Below are positions 49,493-60,850 of a stretch of 64,000 nt of DNA, piece by piece. A model generated the notes under the pieces. It did no database searches. It worked only from the letters and a program-made list of their open reading frames with translations, and was not told the DNA's origin. Every line of letters starts with the position of its first letter. Position 1 is the first letter of the stretch. Source of the DNA: Opisthorchis felineus (lineage: Eukaryota; Platyhelminthes; Trematoda; Opisthorchiida; Opisthorchiidae); assembly GCA_004794785.1 (NCBI GenBank), contig SJOL01007572.1, positions 209,238 to 273,237 of the forward strand. The letters run 5' to 3'. Position numbers and translations under genes: made by a program.

Positions 49493-52219
49493 GTACATTA
49501 CATTGCGGCTTTTTTTGGAGTTAAACAGATCCGTTTGCGAAAGCTTCTCCATCGTTATTGTTGTAAATCCTGATATGCGGACACAAGACATCCATAAGGA
49601 GGATAAAAATATCCTTAAGTGCAGCACTTGCCTTCTTCAAGGGTTCGCCCAAATACTCAACAGAAAGCTACGCATTCAATCAGAGTTATTCTGACATGAC
49701 AAGGCGAGAAGATGAGAAACCACTTTATTGATTTTCCATGGACCTAAACACAGTCGTTGGCTTCTTAAGGACTTTTGAATGGTTGACATGTAGACTGCGT
49801 TATATTGGCATCATCTTTAGTGGACAGTCTGTGTCCGTTACCCTGTAACCATTCCGAGAACAGGGAAGCCTTCATTGTTATCAGGAGCGCTGTTCCACTA
49901 ACTTACCCACGCATTTCAGGGAAACGTGTACCTTTGGTCGTTAAAAACTAGATTGGTTTAGATTTATATTGTACCCAGCACCCGGTCGATTTTCCAGCAT
50001 CCCACCCTTGGCTTCATTGCATAACAGTTGAACACAGATGTCACGACAAGATTTGAACCTTAAGAGCTTGCACAGTTGGGGCATAATGAGTGCAATGAAT
50101 ACAGCTAGTTTACAGCACTTTACAAAGTAAGGCTGTCAGGTTTTAGTGAAGCTAGTCCGCAGTCGCTGACCAGAATGGTCTCGTCAAAACGGACAACCAG
50201 TCTATGAGGACCACTTTCGGAGATGGTATTTTTCTGTGAATAAGCACTCATTAACGTTTGCTCGATCGATCGGTGTTCGGAGATATGCACCTATGTGAAA
50301 TTAGCGAACTCCTCTCCCGGGATAGCATTCGTCGTACCTGTGGCAATTCGCTTTAGGACTGGGTAAATCAAGAGTAGGCGTGTGCAAGGTATGGGGTTTG
50401 ATTCAGACGCCAAACCAGGTCACATTACTTCAATAAGTTGACAAAACTTCCCCTAGGATATTTCTGTGGGAAGTTTTCAACAGAATAATTTAGCTGGGTT
50501 CCTGTACCCACCCAAGATATTCTGACGTTGTTACTGACGCTTTCATCTTGAGGAAACGAGACAATTCCTATGAGTTTGACATCTGTTTGAATGGAGATAG
50601 AGTCTACGTCAGGCACATAAGGTCGGAAAACTAAAAACGACAGTGTTCGAGAAGCCAACTGACACTAGGGCGATTTTGAACTAGTCGTCTGCCCATCCGA
50701 AATCGGTATTCGCTATTATTGCATCATCAGTGTTTAGGCGTGTAAGGGCTCTGTGCACAGAAGTTGATCGGGCAGCGGTCCAAATTGAATTAAAGAACAA
50801 ACTTCGGGGTAGTGGATATCCAGCTAGTCTGGTTAGGCCTTAATTATATCATGGCGGAACATGCAGTGGGCAGGGGACAAAAAAGGCCGGGGACTATGGT
50901 CCACACCACGGGTACTGATGGCGGAGGCGATGGAAATCACCAAGCATCCCAGCGTTAATAGAATAGAAGGCGTAGAACTGGCAAGTCTGTGGAGAACGGT
51001 TTTAGATCAGTCGAGCTGACACGTGGTGCTGTACAGAAAAACGAGTCATCAATGGAAGTAGCTTAGGTCTCAAGTGCACTTATTCTCACCCAACGTCCTC
51101 CCCCCCAATTAATTTGTCCTAGCACTTACAAGCTCACATAAACCAACGCAATCCACCAGTAACACCCAAGGTGAATCGTCAATTGAAGCACATTGAACCG
51201 GAAGATTGAGGAATCAAAGCTGATCAAATGATCTGAAATTTTCCCAACCCATCAACCGTAAGCTTTAGGCAACCACACTAACCGATAAGACCCTTTAACT
51301 GACATTCTACACTGATCAAGTGTGACAATCTGAAAAGGTCTTACTGTTTGGTTCTCCGTTTGCCTTAGAACCTGGCGAACTTGCTGACCTGCTCACTTGG
51401 TCTGATGAAGCATTTGTGTCAAAAGCGAAACATTGTCCAGTTAAAAATTATCGATTGTTTGTTTGTTTACCAAACCCTTCTGAAACGATGTCTCTAGCAT
51501 AAAAACAATACATTATTGATAAGGTTGCTAAAAACTCTCTGAGAGCCCACGACCGGCTTCGCCCCTCTTGGGGCTCATCAAGTAGGTGCAGTCCCCGAGT
51601 TTCCATCAACCTCATGTTCTACTTGAACCCAAATTGGACAAATTTCGACAAATACACTCATTTGCATTTCAATTTGGTTTTCACGGGAGACTCACCTGGA
51701 ACCCAGCTGAATCTCTCGTTTATGATGTTCTTAAACGACTGAATGTGCAACTGAATGCAAATGAGTGTATTTATCGAAATCTGTCCAATTTGGGTTCAAG
51801 TAGAACATAAGTTTGACGGAAACTCGGGGAGTAAGCCTACCTGATAAGCCCCAAGAAGGGCGAAACCGGTCGTGGGCTGTCGAAGAGTTTTCAGTAACCT
51901 TATGAGTAATATATTACGTCTAAACAATGTATTGCGATATCACGAATATCGCACCAACTGAAACATGGGGCGGCCTGGTGCAGCATATTCAGTTGCCTAA
52001 AAACATCATAAACGAGAGATTCAGCCGGGCTTCAGGTGAGTCTCCCGTCAAAGCCAAATTGACATGCAAATGAGTGTATCTGTCGAAATATGTGTCTAGC
52101 AGTTTCACCGTCTCCCAATGTTTAATTAAGGCGAACCGAGAGACAGAAAACTCGCGCGCACAGTCCGCCATAAAGCGAACACACTACCGTTACTGAGTTT
52201 TTGAAGTATTTTCTTACAG
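49493..52219 (+). other. Intron 24
   Basis: About 2.7 kb. Its last third is an R1 cluster (51526-52090) that ends about 130 bases before exon 25. The rest has no supported feature; short poly-C and poly-A runs occur. Confidence 0.6.
51526..52090. repeat. R1 palindromic cluster
   Basis: Plus-orientation R1 (GCCCACGACCGGCTTCGCCC, then GTGCAGTCCCCGAGTTTCCA, then ACAAATACACTCATTTGCAT, then CCCAGCTGAATCTCTCG) runs to about 51745. At about 51755 the same sequence resumes reversed (GCAAATGAGTGTATTTATCG, GGTTCAAGTAGAACATAAG, CCTGATAAGCCCCAAGAAGG, GGGGCGGCCTGGTGCAGCAT, CATAAACGAGAGATTCAGC). The left arm and the first 150 bases of the right arm are inverted copies. This is the largest palindrome in the window. 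Confidence 0.72.
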
Positions 52220-52445
52220 CACGGTGGCCAGCAATGGCGTACTGCAATTCGTGGCGCTCTACCAACAGCCGCTGAAGTCGCATCCAATATCGCAGGTACT
52301 ACGAGCGCCGAAACGTTTGTAGCACAGTTGTCTTCTGCCGGAACTATCCCCAGCATGAATATGGCCCTTTCCTCTCCCGCTTTATCGGTCACTCCACTCG
52401 ACCTAAGCGTTCATGGACGCAGCCTAGTGGTTGATCAAATTATCG
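52220..52445 (+). CDS. Exon 25
   Basis: A 226-nt exon, phase 0 to phase 1, with acceptor attttcttacag and consensus donor gtaagt. It encodes HGGQQWRTAIRGALPTAAEV, then ASNIAGTTSAETFVAQLSSA and PALSVTPLDLSVHGRSLVVD. The central part is Ala/Ser/Thr-rich and likely flexible; the ends look ordered. It starts the tight four-exon group 25-28. Confidence 0.78.
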
Positions 52446-52839
52446 GTAAGTTGTTTTCAAAATTTTCTGGTAATACAAACTTTCATCGCCCAGGGTGACT
52501 CGGAGGAGAGTACATAATATTAGGACGGGTTATTCGGATGCCAACTGTGTTGACTGCTTGATGAAGTTGTAAAACTACTCGCCTATTGCAGAAAAGCCAG
52601 ATAATTTATCATAAGCGATCATCCTTCCTAACGCAAGACCTAGTGGTTGTCGAGGCATAGGATTGAAACTTATGCAGATGTTTGGGAGATTGTCTACAAA
52701 GTCTGGAAAAATTGATCATTAAAATTTTGCATCTACCGCTAGACCATGTAATCAGATTAATAGATATGCACATAGAATCTCAACGTTACGGTGTCATTGA
52801 CTTGCACCCTTACTGGTTAGCGTTAATTTTACCTCCCAG
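52446..52839 (+). other. Intron 25
   Basis: A 394-base phase-1 intron without other features; its acceptor is attttacctcccag. Confidence 0.7.
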
Positions 52840-52881
52840 AGGATTTGAGTGACTTTGACGGTGGGCCAATGTCCATGTTGG
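52840..52881 (+). CDS. Exon 26: 42-nt microexon
   Basis: A very small exon encoding (E)DLSDFDGGPMSMLG, phase 1 on both sides, with acceptor cctcccag and consensus donor gtaagt. Because it is a multiple of three, skipping it would leave the frame intact. It is acidic and could be an optional loop. The splice signals are strong and both neighbours fit. Confidence 0.75.
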
Positions 52882-52984
52882 GTAAGTCGACCGTTGATCG
52901 CTGTTTGTTTGCGTGTTACTTTTGATGTTTTTACTCAATGTGTCACGAGTTACTCCCCATTACATCTGAAATTTTCTCCAACAG

Positions 52985-53163
52985 CTACCGAACTTCGGGA
53001 GATCCAGTATCAGATCAATCGTCTTCCGGATCCTACTGATCCAGAACAGGTTATACAAATGTTGGAGCTGAGACGTGACGTCATGTTTCTGCAGTTTGAT
53101 GTTTGCATGCGAACAATCCTGCGCGAAACATTTCTTGCTGCAGGAAATGTTGAAGCCTATAAG
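52985..53163 (+). CDS. Exon 27
   Basis: A 179-nt exon after acceptor ttttctccaacag, phase 1 to phase 0. It encodes TELREIQYQINRLPDPTDPE, then VIQMLELRRDVMFLQFDVCM and ILRETFLAAGNVEAYK. This is a long helix with a Pro-containing break; the ending 'RETFLAAGNVEAYK' is a fourth segment that looks conserved. The donor gtatga is acceptable. Confidence 0.85.
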
Positions 53164-54048
53164 GTATGATCTTAGAATGGTCAAGGCGTATTACAAACGG
53201 GTGTTACTGATTGGACGAAACAACAACCGTTTATTTGAATGGTGTGATCTCTCTTGTTTTTTTTACTAAAACAGAAAACGATGGAGAATCGTCCGTATAA
53301 CCGTACAACTAGTCAACTCATGAATTAGATCCAGTATTCCTCTCTAAACTGGTGCAGTATGTCAGAAGCTCCTATGGTTTCACAAATCATCCAACCTGTA
53401 TGACAATCAACTTCTCATAATTAGGTATTAACATGCTGCTGGACGAAGGAGGACAGAATAGGAGGTTCGGTGAATATCCAAAAAAACTTGGTTAGTTCGC
53501 ATAGGTTGCACAAGCCGGTCGATTCACCCGACTGTGATGCCCATTGTTGAATGGTAACTCCAAGGGGAGTACAGTAGTTTGAATATCGCTAGGTCTCTCA
53601 GACCGAAGTATCTAAGTATGAGGCAATAAAGGAAAGGAGCGATCAGAATCCCACACAGCAAGGAGAGTAGGTTGCTGTTCCAAATGCGCATATTTTTCAT
53701 CACATGGGATACATAAAATCAAACTAGTGGCGTTGGATCATTGGTCGTACTTGAACAATAACATGGATTGCATATGACAAGGCAGACGTTCACGTGAGGA
53801 GCTGATCAAACTTCAGTGGTTTACAACGTTGGTATAACTTCAATTTCTAAGCTGAATCTGTCAACAAATCTTTTCACTGCGAAATGCAGCATGCTTATCG
53901 AGAGGTTAAATACACAAAAGTAGTTGGGAAATGTACGCATTCCTAACCCTGGGGACTCACGAAATTCCCAGTAGATCTCGACTATCCCAAATTCTTGACA
54001 TACAAAGTTTACCTCGATACTTTTCATTTTCCACGCTATTTTCTACAG
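53164..54048 (+). other. Intron 27
   Basis: About 885 bases with no supported gene or repeat. It ends with the pyrimidine-rich acceptor acgctattttctacag. Confidence 0.65.
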
Positions 54049-54290
54049 GAAGTGGTGGAAAACAGTCATTTTCCATTGTCAGAGTTGTCAGACGTTCAAC
54101 GACCATGCCTAAATGCGATTGAAATGAACGTTCCTGAGCCACTCGAGGCTCGTGATGATCAAGCGAAAGCCATTTTCCCATGGCGCTCACTAATGAATAG
54201 TTGTGGACCATTCTTGTTGTTTTGTTTCGGTCCATCAACTATCGAGTACAATATCCGTCTTTGCTTGGCTGGCCTCAAACCAGTAGACAG
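54049..54290 (+). CDS. Exon 28
   Basis: A 242-nt exon, phase 0 to phase 2, with donor gtgagc. It encodes EVVENSHFPLSELSDVQRPC, then EMNVPEPLEARDDQAKAIFP and WRSLMNSCGPFLLFCFGPST, then EYNIRLCLAGLKPVD. The FLLFCF run is hydrophobic but too short for a membrane helix. The pattern of a Trp followed by a buried strand-like piece suggests the edge of a folded domain. Confidence 0.83.
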
Positions 54291-57200
54291 GTGAGCTTTC
54301 ACCGTTCTATGTTGTACACCGTTATCATTATTGAAGCCGTTTAGCCCTCTGCTTACTCTGAGTGTCACCAGAATGCTCGAGTTTTGAATAACGTAAAATG
54401 CAGTGTTTACTTCCAAAGTAACGATAAGTGCTATCCCATCACTCCGGGTCCACCTTTCTAAGGACAACAGAGAGCATGTCCGAAATAAATACCCACGTCG
54501 TTTTAGTTTAGACGACATTTCACAATGGCCGAACATCAATTAGAAGTCATTAGATGTAACTAATTTGCCTACAACCCCTTTTATTTTAGGGCCTAAACCG
54601 GTTGATCTGCCGACAATTTCTTTTTATAGAACCGACATCAACATATGTATGGATTTTACTGGCTAGATCCCTTCTGGTGGTAGAATACGATCGCCATACT
54701 CCTTCCTAATGAGAAGCCCGATTGGGAACACCTTAATTGTTTCTAGTTCCGAGCTACTGTCTAATTGGACGTTCAGCCCAAAACAAAGCAGGATGTAACA
54801 CAGGTAAAAAAAAATCATTTTCAAGCCATTTGTGGATTAAATCCAGATTTTACGAACCGGCAAGATTATACGATGTAGTATCTATACCCAGGCAAATTAT
54901 TCCGTGAAGCAAAACTGTCCACATTTTCCTCCAAGGTCAACAAATCACCGTTTTTTCTTGCCTCTGATTCTGGAAGAGGGTACTTTCCGACGTGAACCGT
55001 CCTCTTTTAACCAAATCAACCTTCACTCAGAGATTACTTCATGTGCTATTTGTTTTGAAATATGCGTCATGCCTGACTACGAACAACGGCATAGGCATTT
55101 GGAGTCCTTCAGCTGATCTATCCTGCTTTGCTATGATACACAGCCTCAGTCAACTGGGCGAAGTCAATTGGGCAAAGCCGCAAGTAAAGACATCCCACTG
55201 CCATTTTACCAACTGAACGAATAACGAGGTCCGCTCAGTCACAGGCTGACCTGTTTCGAATGACTAAAACTCCATTGGGTTTCGGTTTGACTAACAAGCT
55301 AGATGAAATTGTCAACCATTCGGACGGCAGTCATTTTCTTCATGCCGCGGTGTTGTACTCTCCCACAATCATTAGAAGATTGTATTAGCACGAATAGTTC
55401 ACACTGTGCTTGTTTCTTAGGTAGATGTTTATAAAGAGTTTCCCAGTGCAGAAGATTAGGATTTGTGAAAGCCATTTCCTTCTTCAAGATATTCCGTAGG
55501 TGGGTGCTTCTTATGGGGAAGAAACAATGTAACAGCCACAGGGTGTGGTCGTTGCTTTGTTCGCTGAGCTTGGTAATTTGGTTGCAAAAATTTAATCACC
55601 AATGGGGATAACACCATTAGTGCGTTGGGTAGAAGTGTCCTGCTGTTGCGCGTGCGTGGATCGATATAGGGTCTACTCACCCAGGTTAACCTTTACCGAT
55701 CATCGGTCGTTTACGTGAGCATCTCTACTGGCCTATTGGACTACCTTCAGCTGAGGGGATGTCCGGGTGACCTTGAAACGTGACCCCTCCAGTCTCCCCG
55801 CCATGACCTTTGTTCGCCTGTCCCCACAGTGAATCCATTTATTCGTTTTGTTATTGTGACGATCGACGCTGACTCAGTGTTACCATCGAGTTGGCGGTTC
55901 CTCACCCGTAGTGATGCATAGTCGGGATCGATTTCGAAAGGCTGGTTGATCGATTCCTTTGTGGTGTACCATGCTACGAGGCATTGCACCTCGTCCCACG
56001 TTCTTTACGTTCCCTAGATTCAACTGGGAAATGAAATACAGTGGGTCATCTTTTCATAGCTGTATTGTGTTCGTAAATGATAAACTGCAGCGTGTCTTCC
56101 TCTTCTATTCGCGTCACTAGAAAACTGAGGAGTATATCCATATGAGCATCCTCGTTCTCATAAGTAAGAATTCCTATTCGTCCTTCTGTTTTGTCTGCAG
56201 TCAAAGGCCGAATTTTTCGATCAGTATAGCCTTCAAAACTAGCCGTGCTGTCCGATTTTACTCACTTTTAATTTGTTTAATTGAATACGGTCGAGGAGTA
56301 TTACCGAAATGCACACATCCTGTTATAAGTCCCCCTTCTGTTTTGACGAAATAGGTAGAGGGAATTTAATGTTTTACAGTCATATTTTAAGATTTCTTGA
56401 GTTCACTCATTCGTACTGAATTGTATTCGTTCCACGGTCATGTAGCCACGATTGAGTGATTCCTCCATGCCGTGCCCCATTGATGAAGGACTTCGTCCAA
56501 AATAAATGGGAGGGCGCTCTTATTATAATACATTAAAATAAACGAATAAAACAGCGCGCTGACTGAGAGTGTTGACAGGACATAGACTTCACTTATGCTA
56601 TCTATTAACGTCCGCGTGCTTTTAGGGCACCTAAAGTATCCATCAGAACTTCTGAGTCGCCAACAACTCTGAAAGATTGGAGTGCTTCCACGCCAAGAAA
56701 GTTGACCACATATAAACGTGGATACTCAGGTCATTCCACTAGCTCATTACAATTATTTCGCATCGACCTTTCGGGTAACTTCTGGAGCAGAGACTGCAAT
56801 GACGTAAGTAAACAGGCAATGGTGGTGTTGCAATAAAACTCATTTCGGATCCCCTGCGGTATACACCAAAGTCACAGAATCACATGATACAAAACTCTGC
56901 CTCTTAAGCGAAAACTATTTGATCCAAACGGTAAAAATATCCATTGTCTTCCCCCACCCCCACATAGAGTTGGCGTCCGATTCCACTGAATCTAATGATT
57001 CCTCTTTGTCACAGTGCCCTATGTATTCTGGCAATTGGTCGAAATAGAGCGGAAGAACATTGCACACTTCCCCATACGGCTCGATAGCTTACTTGTCCTT
57101 GGAAACATTAACGACACCTTTGCTAAAGACATACCTGGCCCGCTTGGTTTTCGGATCACCGTATCTGACTCACCCCCAAGGTCTACTCAAATTCGAAACA

Positions 57201-59250
57201 CCGAACTACCGTATCACCTTTTCGCGGGAACCACACTGAGGGCATTGTTCCTCAGTGACATCAGCTTAATAAGGACGTTTTCTTCCACAAAATTTCTCTT
57301 TTTTCCGTAATCTCAGGAAGAAAGCAAAGTGCATTCTAGCATGAGCGACGCCCAGAAGTTTGGCAGCTAACGAGTACGCTAAAAGCGGAAATCCTTCGGT
57401 TGCACATGTTTCGAGACGGCAGGGCTTAGCAGCAAAAAATTCCACGATACTTGGAGGGAATTCGGAAACTATATGCGTAATGCGTACAGATCATGGACAC
57501 ACAAAATTGTTCTAAAAACACACAATGATGAATTCACTGACCTAACAGATTCATCACCACTGTAACACATAATTGAGGAGTATTCCAATGACACAACAAA
57601 TGCGATGCCCGAAAACATGCCCAAACTGAAATAAAAAAACGTATGGTCCAGAAGCTGTGTTACGCGCATTGTTCAAACCGAATGCATATATCCTCAACGA
57701 CTAATCGGCACTTCACCAGAGGAAAAGTAACTGGTTGCTGAAGGATAGGAACGATTACGCTGGTGTGTGAGAAATGGACCTTGAAACATCGAGCGATTAT
57801 CTGCAAGGATGCGCTTATTAGTCATGTGAAAAAGTAAGGTTGCTGAGACTAATGACAGCCAGATGGGTGGGTATGCATATCAGTTTACTTACAACAATAA
57901 TTATCACTGACAGCGACATCAGAGGACACTGGTGTTTCACCGGATTATTGGCGCGCTCTATGCCAGGCCCCTTCGTATTCCTTTTGCAACAGGTTTTTCC
58001 AGCACCTCATAGAAAAGCTATAAATATACATTTACTGTCCGTATATTGCTCAAATGCCCTTGGAAGTGTCGACCGAGGCAAATTGCGTAGCGCCTTATCG
58101 ATAGACCCGAGAAGTATTGTTTGAACGCATGAATCCAGTTTACATAGCTGGATAAGCAGAAGTGCTTATCATCAACAATGTGGACGGGCACTACAACGCG
58201 CTCTTCTTGCTCAGTCCTTTTTTTTGCCCTCTACATCCCTCACTTAACCGTTCCGGATTTTGTCGGTCGGCGTAAGTGGGCTAATTTACACCTATCGAGC
58301 TCCACAGGCTTGCTTGGAATCACAACCTGAGCTGAACGAGCTTTCGTGAGTTTTCCCGATACCAAGGTAATACTTTCTACCTCACTTCGGGTAATGGTGA
58401 CCAGCACCACGTTGGCGACATGCTGTTGGTCATCACTTGTCTTTGAAGGCATACCTCAGGGTCATCCCATCTAATATCCTCAGTCGGTCGCTCCACGATC
58501 AGACCGATTTACCGAAGTCCGACCAGGTATTTATGTGCTCTGTGATTCCCCTTGAGTGTCAGTCATAAATTTGTTCCCCTATCACAGTTCCTGGCTGTTT
58601 TTGGAAACAGTACTGTTCAACAGTTGTCATTCAGGCACGTCTCAAAGTGCAGTGGAATCTCCTGAAATGCCTAAATCAGGTTTATAGTCGTCAAGCCCTA
58701 TGAAGTCACAACTTTGACAGTGGAATTTTATCAGATGGTCAGCGCACTCTACCTTATTTGAGCTCAAGCAACATATACTACTTGCACGAAATCCAAGCAC
58801 CACGCGCCGAAATTATGTGCCCCGGTATCATGTCAGGCCTGACTTAGTGTGTTACATATCCATTTGAATTTACTTCACTTGCAATGTATTTTTGTCATTT
58901 TAGCTACCACGTGCCTATCTTTGCCTGCCACTAGTCTCATATGGGAAATTGACCTGTCGAGATCCACAATATCATTCACGACTCAGTCCGATTCCAGAAC
59001 ACCAATTATGCCTGCGCACTCGTCTTCAAGTAGACATCTGAACTGTCGGCAGAGTCCATTGAATAAATAGCGGTGTTCAACAGGGTTTTCGCTTATCCGA
59101 TTTTTTGTACGAGATTACCATAAATATAGAATTTTGTTGTCAAAGAAGGTAGTCCCTCCTAGGGGCTGCCCTTCTTGCTGAACCATGTTGTACCAAATAA
59201 AATAAGTTGAGCTGATACAATTTATTCTCTCCCTCGCATACAATTTACAG
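54291..59250 (+). other. Intron 28, 5.0 kb
   Basis: I find no host exon that would fit the phase. An open plus-strand frame at 57014-57310 encodes QLVEIERKNIAHFPIRLDSL and follows a decent acceptor (ctttgtcacag), but its phase does not agree with either neighbour. Between 55300 and 56540 the sequence is G+C-richer and has several open minus-strand frames, possibly an old retroelement. Confidence 0.5.
55299..56540 (-). other. Possible degenerate retroelement segment
   Basis: The minus strand holds successive open frames (about 55299-55487, 55456-55680, 55747-55989) that would read as one broken protein, with motifs such as FTNPNLLHWETLYKHLPKKQ and EIDPDYASLRVRNRQLDGNT. No conserved reverse-transcriptase or integrase motif is recognised. 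Base composition differs from the flanks. Old mobile DNA is the most economical reading. Confidence 0.25.
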
Positions 59251-59689
59251 ACCAACAGTGCATGGTGAGTTGTTAGCAATGAATCTTTGCCTCGAAGATG
59301 TTCTGGATGTTGGTGACATCCCGGAAGCGAAAGCTGGTGAACCGATGCCAATCCAACAGGCAGAAAACATGCATTGTATGCTGGGCAAGCGCACGCGTGA
59401 CCGTCGTCGTGAAATCCCTCCCCCTAACGCAGCATCACCAACTGGGACTGGTGGACCTGCAAGTACTCCAGGTTCTGTAGCAGGTACTACAAACCCAGTA
59501 AATGCCACTGGGACAAGCATCAACACCATAAATATTACTCATAGTAGTGAAACCCAAGGCCAAAAGAGCTCAACGCACGGTGGTGCCGGAGGAACAGGAC
59601 CTTTGACAACCACTGCGGGTGCGTTATCAAAGTTTGAACTTCAGCAAGTAATAGGAAGTCGTCGTCTATTTTATTACGGAAGCAATGAT
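59251..59689 (+). CDS. Exon 29: Thr/Gly/Ser-rich insert
   Basis: A 439-nt exon completing an Arg codon, acceptor cgcatacaatttacag. The first third (PTVHGELLAMNLCLEDVLDV, then AENMHCMLGKRTRDRRREIP) is ordered and basic. The middle 70 residues are Thr, Gly, Ser, Pro and Ala-rich, without coiled coil, and probably disordered. The end (ALSKFELQQVIGSRRLFYYG) is ordered again. The frame runs on to a stop, so I end it at gtgagg (59690), opening a very short intron. Confidence 0.8.
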
Positions 59690-59718
59690 GTGAGGAGTTC
59701 CATAGTTCTCTGAAACAG
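59690..59718 (+). other. Intron 29, only 29 nt
   Basis: The segment starts GTGAGG and ends GAAACAG. Reading through it meets an in-frame TGA, while removing it joins exons 29 and 30 in phase 0. Introns near 30 nt are known in some flatworm genes, so the size is possible. No branch-point consensus is clear in so short a space. Confidence 0.55.
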
Positions 59719-59905
59719 CTGGTAAACATGATTTGCCTTGCTGAAATGCCAGCAGCAGCCAAAATGACTAGGGACTTATGTATGACCACAAAAAAGTTAT
59801 CCTCATTTTTAATGGGCATCGAAAATAAGAGTAAGGGGACAAAAAAGAACAAACAGTTGCTCTGGGAGGTAGTGGATCCTCATTTGCGTGTACCCCTAAT
59901 CCTAC
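59719..59905 (+). CDS. Exon 30 (3' end tentative)
   Basis: This encodes LVNMICLAEMPAAAKMTRDL, then CMTTKKLSSFLMGIENKSKG and KKNKQLLWEVVDPHL. The helices are amphipathic and Lys-rich. The end must be in phase 1 to meet exon 31; gtattg at 59906 and gtgtac at 59888 both do so. A GT right after LLWE would give phase 0 and fail. Confidence 0.55.
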
Positions 59906-60659
59906 GTATTGAATAGTCATCCACATGGAATGACAGCGCGCAAGAACTGCTGCAGACGCCTGCTGCTGTGTAAGGATTACTTTTGGCCTCATTTTTGTGT
60001 ACTGTTTCTCGGCCATTGGTTGTGAGCCACAGTGGATGCTGTTTTTGGGTCTTCAGTCGTCCTACGACGGCAAAAGAGCGCCAGAAAAATAATCATGGTG
60101 ATTATTCACTACAACGAACACACAAGTAGACGCCCTACTAAGTTAAGGGCTAATATTTTTTCGATGCAGTACTCCGCGTTATAACCACGCCGATATAGTG
60201 GTACGTCTAATTTCGCCTGAATTCCGCTTTAAATTCAACCTACAAATTGCCTTTGATGGGCGGAGAAAATCTGTGACAATCCAGTCCACTCACTGGCTAG
60301 GTTAAATATTCACTGATGGTAGTTTGGCCTTTTTACCCAGCTGAATGCTACATAAATACTACTTCCAGGAATTGTGAGTTTAAAGTTTAACTATAAGTTT
60401 GAAGTATCGAGTACAGCAGTTGCCACCGGAAATGAGTTAAACCAAATCTGTCAGAGCAACTTGGGGTTGTACAAACGGAGGTAGCTGGTAATGCTCGTCT
60501 TCTGTTGTCGGTTCTCCGGCCCACATGTACCTTGTGAATGTATTTGGCCATGAATGTGTCACTTCCCGAAGAAATACCTCCGGAAACACCATAATATATC
60601 CCACACGGGAGCTTTTTGTCGTGGAACTAACCAATGGTAAACGTGTGGTACTTGTCGCG

Positions 60660-60681
60660 TATATATATATATATATATATA
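60660..60681. repeat. (TA)n microsatellite
   Basis: About eleven TA units within intron 30. Confidence 0.88.
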
Positions 60682-60779
60682 GCCTTTCATTTAGGAAGTC
60701 GTCCCTAAAGGATCCAGTGAGAATGTGATCAAGTGATATGAATCAAGTTGTCAAAGAACAAGTGGCGCCACGTACCACC

Positions 60780-60850
60780 GTTGATCAGCCACGCATGGCT
60801 GAACTACTATTGAACTGCTAGCCAGGAGATCGCGGATTCGAATCTTTCTA
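60780..60850 (+). mobile_element. tRNA-like SINE head
   Basis: ATGGCTGAACTACTATTGAA resembles a tRNA D-arm with box A, and GCGGATTCGAATC is a good box B about 40 bases later, with CTAGCCAGGAGATC between. The outer stems do not pair as a full tRNA. It is the best box B in the window and is not clearly a member of families A or B. Confidence 0.5.

Noticed and set aside
49343..49694. Frames on both strands over exon 24
   Set aside because: They are shadows of the exon and lack splice or start support.
54159..54539. 126-codon minus-strand frame
   Set aside because: It overlaps exon 28 on the opposite strand and is a shadow of its codon bias.
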